DNA of 64,000 bases from Asticcacaulis benevestitus DSM 16100 = ATCC BAA-896 (GTDB lineage Bacteria; Pseudomonadota; Alphaproteobacteria; Caulobacterales; Caulobacteraceae): contig NZ_AQWM01000011.1 of NCBI RefSeq assembly GCF_000376105.1, positions 1 to 64,000 of the forward strand, given 5' to 3'. The position numbers were made by a program, and so were the translations under genes. The notes under the pieces are model-generated. The model was not told the origin of the DNA, made no database searches, and saw only the letters and a program-made list of their open reading frames with translations. Of the stretch, positions 8,467 to 17,827 are shown piece after piece. The first letter of the stretch is position 1. The number at the start of each line of letters is the position of its first letter.

Positions 8467-9405
8467 ATGAAGAAGATCTTGGTAACGGGCGGTGCGGGTT
8501 TCCTCGGTTCACATCTGTGCGAGCGCCTGCTGGCGCGCGGCGACGATGTGGTGTGCGTCGATAACTTCTTCACCGGCCAGCGCAAGAACGTCGCGCACCT
8601 GATGAGCAATCCCTATTTCGAGGTGATGCGCCACGACATCACTTTCCCGCTCTATGTCGAGGTCGATGAAATCTACAATCTGGCCTGTCCGGCATCGCCG
8701 GTGCATTATCAGTTCGATCCGGTCCAGACCACCAAGACGAGCGTGATCGGCGCGATCAACATGCTGGGCCTGGCCCGGCGCACCAAGGCCAAGATCCTTC
8801 AGGCCTCGACCAGCGAAATCTACGGTGATCCGGAAGTCCATCCGCAGACCGAGGACTACTGGGGCCGCGTCAACGTGCAGGGCCCGCGCGCCTGCTATGA
8901 CGAGGGCAAGCGCTGCGCCGAGACCCTGTTTTTCGATTATAACCGCCAGCATAACCTGCGCATCAAGGTCATGCGCATCTTCAACACCTATGGTCCGCGC
9001 ATGCACCCGAATGACGGGCGCGTGGTGTCCAATTTCATCGTGCAGGCCCTGCGCGGTGAGCCGATCACGCTCTATGGCACAGGCGACCAGACGCGCAGCT
9101 TCTGTTATGTCGATGACCTGATCGACGGCATGATCAAGCTGATGGACAGTCCGGACGACATCACCGGCCCGATCAATATCGGCAATCCGGTCGAGTTCAC
9201 CATGAAGGAACTGGCCGAAAAGATTATCCGGCTGACAGGGGCAGGCAGCGAACTGGTTCATAAGCCCTTGCCGCAGGACGATCCGCGTCAGCGCCAGCCC
9301 AATATCTCACTGGCCAGGGAAAAGCTCGGCTGGCAGCCGAACGTCAAGCTGGATGAAGGCCTTGAGCGTACCATTGCCTATTTCAAGAGCGAGCTGAACC
9401 TCTGA
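8467..9405 (+). CDS. UDP-glucuronate decarboxylase-like SDR (UDP-xylose synthase)
   Basis: A 312-residue extended SDR. The NAD site is [13 protein letters not shown] at residues 5-17, the catalytic triad includes STSE near 116 and Tyr144/Lys148 in CYDEGK, and the substrate region reads [21 protein letters not shown]. These are hallmarks of UXS, which converts UDP-glucuronate to UDP-xylose in the cytoplasm. The frame opens earlier (8401), but the ATG at 8467 follows GAGGGG and begins directly with strand 1. It is divergent from the glycosyltransferase and 124 bp upstream of the octapeptide-repeat gene. A related UDP-glucose-type epimerase is less likely. Confidence 0.85.
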   Translation: MKKILVTGGAGFLGSHLCERLLARGDDVVCVDNFFTGQRKNVAHLMSNPYFEVMRHDITFPLYVEVDEIYNLACPASPVHYQFDPVQTTKTSVIGAINMLGLARRTKAKILQASTSEIYGDPEVHPQTEDYWGRVNVQGPRACYDEGKRCAETLFFDYNRQHNLRIKVMRIFNTYGPRMHPNDGRVVSNFIVQALRGEPITLYGTGDQTRSFCYVDDLIDGMIKLMDSPDDITGPINIGNPVEFTMKELAEKIIRLTGAGSELVHKPLPQDDPRQRQPNISLAREKLGWQPNVKLDEGLERTIAYFKSELNL

Positions 9406-9529
9406 CCTGTTGCGGTTGGGGTGCTCTTGGGTTGTATTCTGTGACGTTGCGGCAAAGTTAATCAAAAGTTTACTTTAAAGATTAATAAACTGCTTAATTA
9501 AAGTGGTTGGGAAATTTAGGGGTTGAGTC

Positions 9530-12500
9530 GTGTCATCTATCAGCGGGCTGTCAGCAGCACAAATTTCGAAGCTTAGTAACGCGTTCATTCAGAACATGTC
9601 GACCAGTCAGCTGGCGGAACTGAAAACGACTCAGATCAGCGCTTTATCGACCTCCGGGGTTGCGGTCCTCTCGACCACCCAGATCGGGGCGCTCAGTACA
9701 AGCCAGCTCAAGTCACTGACCACCACGCAGGTCAAGGCGCTTACGACTGGCCAGATTACCTTCCTGGCGACCGGTGCGGTCGCCTTTACCAGTTCTCAGC
9801 TCTCGGTTTTGCTGACCGCTCAGCTCGAAGCCTTCTCCAGCACCGCGATCGCCGCGCTCGACACCACCCAGCTCTCCGGCCTGACCGCTTCCGAAATCAG
9901 CAACCTGACCACCACGCAGTTCGCGGCCCTGACCTCGGATCAGGTCGGCAAGTTCTCGACCTCGCAAATTCGCGGCCTGACCACGGCTGAAGTCGGCGCC
10001 CTGACCACCACCCAGCTTTCCGGCCTGACGACGGCACAGCTCGGCGCGTTCGGCGCCACCGCCATCGGCGCTCTGACCTCGACCTCTCTGCTGGCCCTGA
10101 GTTCGACGCAGGTGCAGGGTTTCAGCACCGTCGCCATCGCCGCCCTGAGCACGACGCAGTTCAATGATGTCTCGACCACGCTGATCGGCGAGCTGACGGC
10201 TACACAACTGAAGTCGGTCTCGACCACCAACCTCAACAGCCTGTCGACCACCGAAATTGGCGCGCTCGCTACCACGGTGATCTCGGCCCTGGCCGCCACG
10301 CAGATCGGTGGTCTCAACGCCACTTCGATCGGCGCCCTGACCTCGACGCAGGCCACGACGCTTTCGACCTCGCAGCTGGTCGCCATTGGCACGGCCGCGC
10401 TGGCCGGCCTTACGACGACCGATGCCGCAGCGCTTACGACGACGCAACTTGGTTCGCTCACCGCCGTTCAGGCGGGCGCCCTGGACACCAATCAACTGGC
10501 CGCGCTCAGCACCACTCAGCTCAATGGCCTGACCTCCGTCTCCATTGCCGCGCTCAAGAGCACGCAGGCTGCCGGCCTGACCACGACGCAGCTTTCCGGC
10601 CTTGATACCGTGCGCCTGCAGGCGCTCAACACCACGCTCCTGACGGCGCTGGACAGCACGCAGGTCGGTTCGTTCACGAGCACGCAGGTCGCGCTGCTCA
10701 AGACGACCCAGCTTAATGCTCTGAACGGTACGGCCTTCCTTGACCTGACCACGACCGATGTCGGCGCGTTGACGACGCTGCAACTGGCGGGCTTGAACTC
10801 GACCCAGGTCGAGCGCCTGACCGAAACGCAAATCGGCGCGCTTGACGCGACGCAGATTGGTTCGATCGCTGCCACCAATATCTCGACCTTCTCCACGGCC
10901 GATATTGACGCCCTAACGACGACGCAGATCGCCGGCATCACTTCGGCGCAAGTGTCGCGCCTGACCAACACGCAGTTGGGCAATCTCAACTCAACCCAGT
11001 TCACCGCCCTGACCACGACCGCGCTGGGCGGCCTGACCGGCGCGCAACTGTCCAGCATCGCCACCGACTCGCTGGCGGCGCTTTCTACCGATCAGCTCAA
11101 CGCCCTCAATAACGTCGCTGTCGCCGCCATCACCTCGACTCAGGTGGCTAACCTGACGACGACGCAAATCGCCGGCCTCAATGAAACGAAGATCGGCGCG
11201 CTCAGCACCACGGCCATCAGTGGCTTGACCACGACCGAAGTCGATAACCTGACCACCACCCAGATCGGCAAGCTCAGCTCGGCGCAGGTGACGGCGCTCG
11301 GCGCCACCAATCTGGCGGAACTGTCCACTACGAATATGGCCTTGCTGACCGTTGCACAGGTCGGTGGCGTCACCTCCGCGCAGATCGGCGCGCTGACCTC
11401 AACCCAGACAGCGGCCCTGACCTCGACACAACTGAACGCCCTGACCACGGTCGCCGTCAAGGCGATCAGCGCGGGTCAGGCGGGCGCCATCACCTCGACC
11501 GGCCTGTCTGGCCTGGCTGTGACCCGCATCGGTTCGCTGACTTCGGCGGCCGTCAATGCCCTGACCACCACGGCCCTGACCGGTTTGACCGCGACCCAGG
11601 CGCTCGGCCTGAGTGCCACGCAGGTTGGGGGCTTCTCGACCACACAGATCGCCTCGCTCTCGACCGATCAGCTCAACAAGCTGACCACGGCGGCGGTTGC
11701 CGGCCTCAATGCGACCCTGGCGGAAGCCTTGACCACCACGCAGGTGTCAGGTCTGGCGACGACGGTCCTGTCGGCCTTGACCACCGGTGCGGTCGCCGCG
11801 CTTGATCAGACGCAGATCGCCACGCTTAGCACGGCTCAGATACAGTCGCTCAAGACGGCGCAGCTCAATGCCCTGACCTCGACGGCGATTGGTGGCCTGA
11901 CGACGACGGAACTCGACAGCCTGACCTCGACCCAGGTCGCCGGCCTCTCGACCGCGCAAATCGCCAATCTCAACACCACCAACATCACCAACCTTGAAAC
12001 CACGCAACTGGCAGGCCTGACGGCCGCGCAACTCGGCGCCTTCGCCACCAGTCAACTCGGTGCCCTGACCACGGTGCAACTGAACAGCCTGACGAGCGCC
12101 ACCATCGGCGCACTGAAAACGACGCAGGCGACCGGCTTGACGACCACACAGATTTCAGGCCTCGACACCACGCGCCTGCAAGCTTTGAACACAGCGCTTC
12201 TGGCGACGCTCGACAGCACGCAGATCGGCTCGCTGACCTCGACCCAGATGGTTGATCTCAAGGCCACGCAATTGAACGCGCTGAACGCTACGGCCTTTAC
12301 AGATCTGAACACGACCGATGTCGGTGTGCTGACGACCACGCAACTGACAGGTCTGAATGCGACCCAGGTCGAGCGCCTGACCTCGACCCAGGTCGGGACG
12401 CTGACCTCGACCCAGCTTGGCGCCCTGACCGCCGCCACGATCTCGACCTTCTCGACCGATGACATTACGGCGCTGTCAACCACGCAACTGGCCGGCGTCA

Positions 12501-15500
12501 CTTCGGCGCAGGTCGGCAAGCTGACCACGACCCAGCTCTCCACCCTGACCTCGACCCAGTTCGGCGCCATCACCTCGACAGCGCTCAGCGGCCTGACCGC
12601 TGCTCAGGTCGGCGGTATCGCCACGGCGTCACTGGCCGCGCTCGGCACGGATCAGCTCAACGCCCTGAGCGCCGTCGCCCTGTCCGGCATCACCTCGGCT
12701 CAAGCCGGCGCCCTGACCACAACCCAGATCACGGGCCTGACCGAAACCAAGCTGGCCGCCCTGACGACAGCCGCCATCGGTGGCCTGACGACAACCGAAG
12801 CCGGCACACTCAGCTCGACACAGCTTGGTAAGCTGAGCTCGGCTCAGATCACCGCGCTCGGCGCCACCAACCTGGCGCAACTGTCCACGACGAACCTGGC
12901 CCTGCTGACCTCGGCTCAAGTCGGCGGCGTGACCTCCGGCCAGATCGCCGCCCTGACCTCAACCCAGACAGCGGCCCTGACCTCGACACAACTGAACGCT
13001 CTGACCACTGTAGCCATCAAGGCGCTCAGCACCGATCAGGCGGCGGCGATCACCTCGACCAACCTGTCCGGCCTGGCTGTGACACGTATCGGTTCGCTCA
13101 CGACATCGGCTGTTACCGCCCTGACGACGACGGCTCTGACGGGCCTGACTTCGACCCAGGCGCTTGGTCTGACCTCCTCGCAGGTCAGCGGGCTGACCAC
13201 GACCCAGGTCGCCTCGCTCTCGACCGACCAGATCAACAAGCTGACCACGGCGGCGGTCGCGGGGCTAAACGCTACGCTCGCCGAGGCTCTGACCACCACT
13301 CAGGTGAGTGGTCTGGCGACAACGATCCTGTCATCACTGACCACCGGCGCGATTGCCGCGCTTGACCAGACACAGATCGCGACGCTCAGCACAGCGCAAA
13401 TGCAGGCTCTCAAGACGGCGCAACTCAATGCCCTGACCTCGACGGCCATCGGCGGCCTGACGACGACCGAACTGGACGGCCTGACCTCGAGCCAGGTCGC
13501 CGGCCTCTCGACTGCCCAGATCGCCAATCTCAACACCACTAACATCACCAATCTGGAAACGACCCAACTGGCAGGCCTGACGGGCGCCCAACTGGGTAGC
13601 TTCGCCACCAACCAGCTCGCTGCTCTGACGACGACACAACTAAACAGCATCACGGCGCTGGCGCTTGGCGCGCTCAAGAGCACGCAATCGACCGGCCTGA
13701 CGACGACGCAGCTTTCGGGCCTCGATACCACCCGTCTGCAGGCGCTGAACACGACGCTTCTGACGGCGCTGGACGCTACGCAGGTCGATAGCCTGACCTC
13801 GACTCAGGTGGGTCTGCTCAAGACGACGCAACTCAATGCGATCAATGCGACGTCCTTCAGCGGCCTGACCACGACCGACGTCGCCGCCCTGACGACTTTG
13901 CAAGTGGCGGGCCTGAACTCGACCCAGGTCGAGCGTCTGACCTCGACCCAGGTTGGCGGCCTCAGCTCCGATCAACTCGGCGCCCTGACTGCGGCCACGA
14001 TCTCGACCTTCTCGACGGACGATATCGATGCTCTTTCCACGACCCAACTGGCCGGCGTCACCTCGGCGCAGGTAGGCAAGCTGACTACGACCCAGCTATC
14101 GGCCCTTAACTCGACCCAGTTTGGCGCCATTACCTCGACCGCTCTGGCTGGCCTGACCTCGCTTCAGGTCAGCGGCATCGCCACCGACTCGCTGGCGGCC
14201 CTGACCACCGATCAGCTTAACAGCCTGGCCGCCACCGCCCTTGCCGGCATCACCTCCACGCAGGTCGCCAATCTGACCACCACGCAGATCTCGGGCCTGA
14301 CCGAAACCAAGCTGGCGGCGCTTTCGACCGGCGCACTCGGCGGCCTGACCACGACCGATATTGGCCTGCTCAGCACGACACAACTCAGCAAGCTTAGCTC
14401 AGTGCAGGTGGGAGCGCTTGGCGCCACCAACTTCTCGGAACTGAGCACCACCAAAATCAATGCCCTGACCGCCACCCAACTGGCCGGCGTCAGTTCGCAG
14501 GAACTGGCGGCCCTGACTTCGACCCAGGTCGGCGCCCTGACCTCGACCTCGCTCAACGCCCTGACGACGCTGGCGCTTAAGTCGCTGACGACCGATCAGG
14601 CCGCTGCCATCACCTCGACCGGCCTGTCCGGTCTGGCCGTGACGCGCATCAGTTCGCTGACGACAGCAGCGGTCAACGCCCTGACGACGACGACCCTGAC
14701 AGGACTGACCTCGACCCAGGCGCTCGGCCTGACCTCATCACAGGTCAGCGCCCTGACCACCACCCAGATCAGTTCGCTCTCGACCGACCAGATCAACAAG
14801 CTGACCACCGCCGCTGTGGCCGGATTGAACGCCACCCTGGCGGATGCCCTGACCACCACGCAGGTCGGCGGACTGGCCACTACGCTGCTCGCGGCCCTGA
14901 CCACTGGCGCGATCGCCGCGCTGGATGAGACCCAGATCACCACGCTCAGCACAGCCCAGGTCCAGTCGCTGAAGGCGCCGCAACTGAACGCCCTGACCTC
15001 GACGGCCGTCGCTGGTCTGACCACCACAGAAGTGAGCGGCCTGACGACTGCGCAACTCACCGGCCTGACGGCGACGCAAGCGGGCAACCTGACCTCGACC
15101 CAGCTTGGTGTCCTGCTCTCGACCCAGCTTGGTGCCCTGACCACGGCCAGTATCGCGGTGCTTGACGCCACCGACATTGGCGCCATCGACTCGACGCAAC
15201 TGGCGGGCCTTGGTGCGCTCCAGATCGGTGCTCTCAACGCCACGGCCTTCGCCGGCCTGAGCACCACCAAACTCGGCGCGCTGACCACCGCTCAGGTGGC
15301 TGGTATCACGTCTTCGGATCTGGTGGCCCTGACCACGACGCAACTGGGCAGCCTCGGTTCGACCCAGATCGGCGCCATCTCGACGCGGACGCTTTCGGCT
15401 CTCACCGAGACGACCTTCGGCGGCCTGTCGACGACGCAACTTGGCGGCCTGACCCAGACCCAACTCTCCACGCTTACGGAAACGGCGCTGAATGGTCTGA

Positions 15501-16102
15501 CGACGACGCAGCTAAGCAATCTTACGACGACACAACTCGGTGGCATTAAGGCGAGCCAACTGGCCTCCCTGACCTCCGATCAGCTTGCGGGTCTGACCTC
15601 TACCCAACTCGGTTCGCTGAGCACGACGGTCATTGCCGGCCTGAACGCCACTCAGGCCAACAGCCTGACCACGACCCAGTTCTCCGGCATCACCGATACC
15701 CAGCTGCCGGGCCTTAGCACCACGGTCTTTGGCTCGCTCTCCACCAGCGTGATCGATGCCCTGACGACGACGCAGATCGGCCTGATTACGGCCAACGAGC
15801 TGAAATCGATGAGCACGGCGCAACTGGCAGCGGCTGATCAGACGCAATTGTCGGCCATCAGCACCACGGCCATCGCCGGACTGAGCGCAATGCAGGTCGG
15901 CAGCCTCTCGACCACACAACTGACGCTGCTGACGACGTCGCAGATTGGTGCCCTTACCACCTCGGCGATCACCGGCCTGACGACTGATCAGATCCCTTCG
16001 CTCTCGACGACGCAGATCACCGGCATCACGGGAATCCAGCTTTCAGCCTTCTCGGACCCTCAACTGGAATCCCTGACTGACGCGCAGCAACTCGCGCTCT
16101 AG
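9530..16102 (+). CDS. Giant Ser/Thr-rich octapeptide-repeat protein (2190 residues)
   Basis: Starts at GTG 9530 with AGGGG upstream. Apart from a short head, the whole protein is about 270 tandem octapeptides with consensus L-[TS]-[TS]-T-Q-[LIV]-x-[AG]. The register holds throughout except for one seven-residue unit near residue 75. About three of every eight residues are Ser or Thr; Cys is absent and charged residues are rare. There is no signal peptide, membrane anchor or recognisable C-terminal secretion domain. The regular spacing of Leu at position 1 and Leu/Ile/Val at position 6 suggests a solenoid or a run of short capped helices. I do not recognise the function; structural, adhesive or surface roles are possible. 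An AT-rich promoter region precedes it and a strong terminator follows. Confidence 0.85.
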   Translation: MSSISGLSAAQISKLSNAFIQNMSTSQLAELKTTQISALSTSGVAVLSTTQIGALSTSQLKSLTTTQVKALTTGQITFLATGAVAFTSSQLSVLLTAQLEAFSSTAIAALDTTQLSGLTASEISNLTTTQFAALTSDQVGKFSTSQIRGLTTAEVGALTTTQLSGLTTAQLGAFGATAIGALTSTSLLALSSTQVQGFSTVAIAALSTTQFNDVSTTLIGELTATQLKSVSTTNLNSLSTTEIGALATTVISALAATQIGGLNATSIGALTSTQATTLSTSQLVAIGTAALAGLTTTDAAALTTTQLGSLTAVQAGALDTNQLAALSTTQLNGLTSVSIAALKSTQAAGLTTTQLSGLDTVRLQALNTTLLTALDSTQVGSFTSTQVALLKTTQLNALNGTAFLDLTTTDVGALTTLQLAGLNSTQVERLTETQIGALDATQIGSIAATNISTFSTADIDALTTTQIAGITSAQVSRLTNTQLGNLNSTQFTALTTTALGGLTGAQLSSIATDSLAALSTDQLNALNNVAVAAITSTQVANLTTTQIAGLNETKIGALSTTAISGLTTTEVDNLTTTQIGKLSSAQVTALGATNLAELSTTNMALLTVAQVGGVTSAQIGALTSTQTAALTSTQLNALTTVAVKAISAGQAGAITSTGLSGLAVTRIGSLTSAAVNALTTTALTGLTATQALGLSATQVGGFSTTQIASLSTDQLNKLTTAAVAGLNATLAEALTTTQVSGLATTVLSALTTGAVAALDQTQIATLSTAQIQSLKTAQLNALTSTAIGGLTTTELDSLTSTQVAGLSTAQIANLNTTNITNLETTQLAGLTAAQLGAFATSQLGALTTVQLNSLTSATIGALKTTQATGLTTTQISGLDTTRLQALNTALLATLDSTQIGSLTSTQMVDLKATQLNALNATAFTDLNTTDVGVLTTTQLTGLNATQVERLTSTQVGTLTSTQLGALTAATISTFSTDDITALSTTQLAGVTSAQVGKLTTTQLSTLTSTQFGAITSTALSGLTAAQVGGIATASLAALGTDQLNALSAVALSGITSAQAGALTTTQITGLTETKLAALTTAAIGGLTTTEAGTLSSTQLGKLSSAQITALGATNLAQLSTTNLALLTSAQVGGVTSGQIAALTSTQTAALTSTQLNALTTVAIKALSTDQAAAITSTNLSGLAVTRIGSLTTSAVTALTTTALTGLTSTQALGLTSSQVSGLTTTQVASLSTDQINKLTTAAVAGLNATLAEALTTTQVSGLATTILSSLTTGAIAALDQTQIATLSTAQMQALKTAQLNALTSTAIGGLTTTELDGLTSSQVAGLSTAQIANLNTTNITNLETTQLAGLTGAQLGSFATNQLAALTTTQLNSITALALGALKSTQSTGLTTTQLSGLDTTRLQALNTTLLTALDATQVDSLTSTQVGLLKTTQLNAINATSFSGLTTTDVAALTTLQVAGLNSTQVERLTSTQVGGLSSDQLGALTAATISTFSTDDIDALSTTQLAGVTSAQVGKLTTTQLSALNSTQFGAITSTALAGLTSLQVSGIATDSLAALTTDQLNSLAATALAGITSTQVANLTTTQISGLTETKLAALSTGALGGLTTTDIGLLSTTQLSKLSSVQVGALGATNFSELSTTKINALTATQLAGVSSQELAALTSTQVGALTSTSLNALTTLALKSLTTDQAAAITSTGLSGLAVTRISSLTTAAVNALTTTTLTGLTSTQALGLTSSQVSALTTTQISSLSTDQINKLTTAAVAGLNATLADALTTTQVGGLATTLLAALTTGAIAALDETQITTLSTAQVQSLKAPQLNALTSTAVAGLTTTEVSGLTTAQLTGLTATQAGNLTSTQLGVLLSTQLGALTTASIAVLDATDIGAIDSTQLAGLGALQIGALNATAFAGLSTTKLGALTTAQVAGITSSDLVALTTTQLGSLGSTQIGAISTRTLSALTETTFGGLSTTQLGGLTQTQLSTLTETALNGLTTTQLSNLTTTQLGGIKASQLASLTSDQLAGLTSTQLGSLSTTVIAGLNATQANSLTTTQFSGITDTQLPGLSTTVFGSLSTSVIDALTTTQIGLITANELKSMSTAQLAAADQTQLSAISTTAIAGLSAMQVGSLSTTQLTLLTTSQIGALTTSAITGLTTDQIPSLSTTQITGITGIQLSAFSDPQLESLTDAQQLAL
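10440..15060 (+). repeat. Three tandem copies of a 1560-bp super-repeat inside the octapeptide gene
   Basis: The same succession of variant octapeptides recurs with an exact period of 1560 bp (520 residues, 65 octapeptides). For example the block around LSTDQ-NKLTTAAVAGLNAT occurs at about 11659, 13219 and 14779, and the block LQALNT-LL at about 10615, 12175 and 13735. Similarity fades outside about 10440 and 15060, so the array is close to three full units with no net insertions or deletions between them. Sequence outside the array is still octapeptide but follows a different order. Confidence 0.92.
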
Positions 16103-16122
16103 GTAGAGACATTGAAGCCATG

Positions 16123-16160
16123 AAAAAGCCGGTGGAAGGTAACTTCCACCGGCTTTTTTA
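16123..16160. terminator. Bidirectional terminator between octapeptide gene and ThDP enzyme gene
   Basis: A 16-bp perfect stem (16123-16138 with 16143-16158) with a GTAA loop has A's on one side and T's on the other, so it can stop transcription from both convergent genes: the octapeptide gene ending at 16102 and the ThDP enzyme gene ending at 16172. Confidence 0.93.
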
Positions 16161-16171
16161 ATGTTTGAGAA

Positions 16172-17827
16172 CTATTTCCCGTCGGCGATCTGATCAAGCG
16201 TCTTGGCGGGGGTGATGGCCTGCGGATCGATGTAGCAGTGGATGATGGCGGGCTTACCGGAAGCCTGCGCCCGCTGGAAGGCCGGCGCAAACTCCGCCGT
16301 GGTGCGGACAGTTTCACCATGGCCGCCAAAGGCCTTGGCATAGGCGGCGAAGTCGGGGTTTTTCAGGTCGGTGCCGACGACGCGGTGCGGATAGTTGCGC
16401 TCCTGGTGCATGCGGATAGTGCCATACATACCGTTATCAATAACTAGGACAATGACCGGGATATCGTATTGGACGGCGGTGGCAAACTCGTTGCCGTGCA
16501 TGAGGAAGCAGCCGTCGCCCGCGAAAACAACGACCGTCTTGTCGGGGCACTGGCGCTTGGCCATGACGCCCGCCGGCACGCTGTAGCCGACGCTGCCCGA
16601 AGTGGGGGCGATCTGTGTGCGCGGCTGGTTATGACGCCAGTAGCGGTGCAGCCAGATGGCGTAGTTGCCGGCGCCGTTGCAGGTGATGGTGTCAGCCGGC
16701 AGATTTTCCCGCAGCCACACCATGACCTCGCCATACTGGAAATCGCCGGGGATCTTGGCTGGCGTGGTTGTCCACATCAGGAAGTCCATATGGGCGTTTT
16801 GCGTCTCTTCCAGCCAGGGTTTGGTGACCGGCGGCTTGAGATCGGCCAGCGACTGTGCAAACGCATCCGGCGCGCAGACATTGCCAAGTGCCGGTTGGTA
16901 AACCTTGCCGATTTCGCCAGCATCCGGGAAGATATGGACCAGGGTTTGCTGCGGCGTCGGCAGGTCAATCAGGGTGTAGCTCGACGACGGCACCTCAGCC
17001 ATGCGTGCGCCCAGCAGGATTAGCAGATCGGCGTCCTTGACGCGTTGCGCCAGCTTGGGATTGGGGCCAAAGCCAAGATCGCCGGCATAGGACGGATGGT
17101 CAGCCGGAAAGAGCGCCGAACGGCGGAATTCGGTGGCGACCGGAAGGGCGAAGGTTTCGGCAAAATTGACAATTGCCTGACAGCCCTCAAGGCTCCAGTT
17201 GCTGCTACCCAGTATGACCAGCGGCTTTTTTGCCTTGGCAAGCAGGACTTCAAACTGTTGCAAGGCCTTGACCGACAGTTCGGGTTTGGCAAAGCTAAGC
17301 ACCGGAGCGTCGGCCACGTCCTCAATATCCGTCAGCACATCTTCCGGTAGGGAGATGACCACCGGACCGGGGCGGCCCTGCATGGCGACGCGGAAAGCAC
17401 GGGCGACGATTTCGGGGATGCGTTTGGCGTCGGTGATCTCGACCACCCACTTGGCCGTGCTGCCGAAAAAGGCCTGATAATCCATTTCCTGAAAGGCGCC
17501 GCGGCCGAGCATGGCGCGCTCGACCTGACCGATGAACAGGATCATCGGTGTCGAGTCATGCTGCGCAATGTGAACGCCATGCGCCGCGTTGGTGGCGCCG
17601 GGGCCGCGCGTCACGAAACAGACGCCTGGACGTGCGGTCAGCTTGCCATAGGCCTCGGCCATGATGGCGGCGCCGCCTTCGTGACGGCAGATCAGCACGT
17701 CGATATCGGCGTCGTGCATGGCGTCGAGCGCCGCCAGATAGCTTTCACCGGGCACGCAGGTGACGCGCTCGACACCTTGTTTGACGAGTTGATCGACCAG
17801 AATCTGGCCACCGGTGCGTGAAGTCAT
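16172..17827 (-). CDS. ThDP-dependent acetolactate synthase-like/2-oxoacid decarboxylase-like enzyme
   Basis: A 551-residue enzyme of the acetolactate synthase/pyruvate decarboxylase superfamily. The activating Glu is in ICRHEGGAAIMAEAYG near residue 50; the ThDP/Mg site is GDGCFLMHGNEF...LVIDNGMYG in the C-terminal domain; the middle domain carries LVILGSSNW. The ATG at 17827 overlaps the upstream CoA-transferase stop as ATGA, implying coupling; an ATG at 17839 is an alternative. It is the last gene of a lysine/pipecolate operon. True acetolactate synthase would be expected near ilvN/ilvC, which are absent, so a role in 2-oxoadipate decarboxylation is suggested here (inference). Oxalyl-CoA decarboxylase is another possibility given the adjacent CoA-transferase. 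Confidence 0.75.
   Translation of the reverse strand: MTSRTGGQILVDQLVKQGVERVTCVPGESYLAALDAMHDADIDVLICRHEGGAAIMAEAYGKLTARPGVCFVTRGPGATNAAHGVHIAQHDSTPMILFIGQVERAMLGRGAFQEMDYQAFFGSTAKWVVEITDAKRIPEIVARAFRVAMQGRPGPVVISLPEDVLTDIEDVADAPVLSFAKPELSVKALQQFEVLLAKAKKPLVILGSSNWSLEGCQAIVNFAETFALPVATEFRRSALFPADHPSYAGDLGFGPNPKLAQRVKDADLLILLGARMAEVPSSSYTLIDLPTPQQTLVHIFPDAGEIGKVYQPALGNVCAPDAFAQSLADLKPPVTKPWLEETQNAHMDFLMWTTTPAKIPGDFQYGEVMVWLRENLPADTITCNGAGNYAIWLHRYWRHNQPRTQIAPTSGSVGYSVPAGVMAKRQCPDKTVVVFAGDGCFLMHGNEFATAVQYDIPVIVLVIDNGMYGTIRMHQERNYPHRVVGTDLKNPDFAAYAKAFGGHGETVRTTAEFAPAFQRAQASGKPAIIHCYIDPQAITPAKTLDQIADGK

Noticed and set aside
9713-15919. Long minus-strand and alternate-frame open frames inside the octapeptide gene (for example 9713-10831)
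   Set aside because: They arise from the 24-bp periodic, GC-rich repeat, have arginine/glutamine/glycine-rich nonsense composition, and lack starts or neighbours that would support expression.
9530-16102. CRISPR-like periodicity of 24 bp
   Set aside because: The repeats are contiguous coding octads with no unique spacers and no cas genes nearby; the frame is open for 2190 codons.
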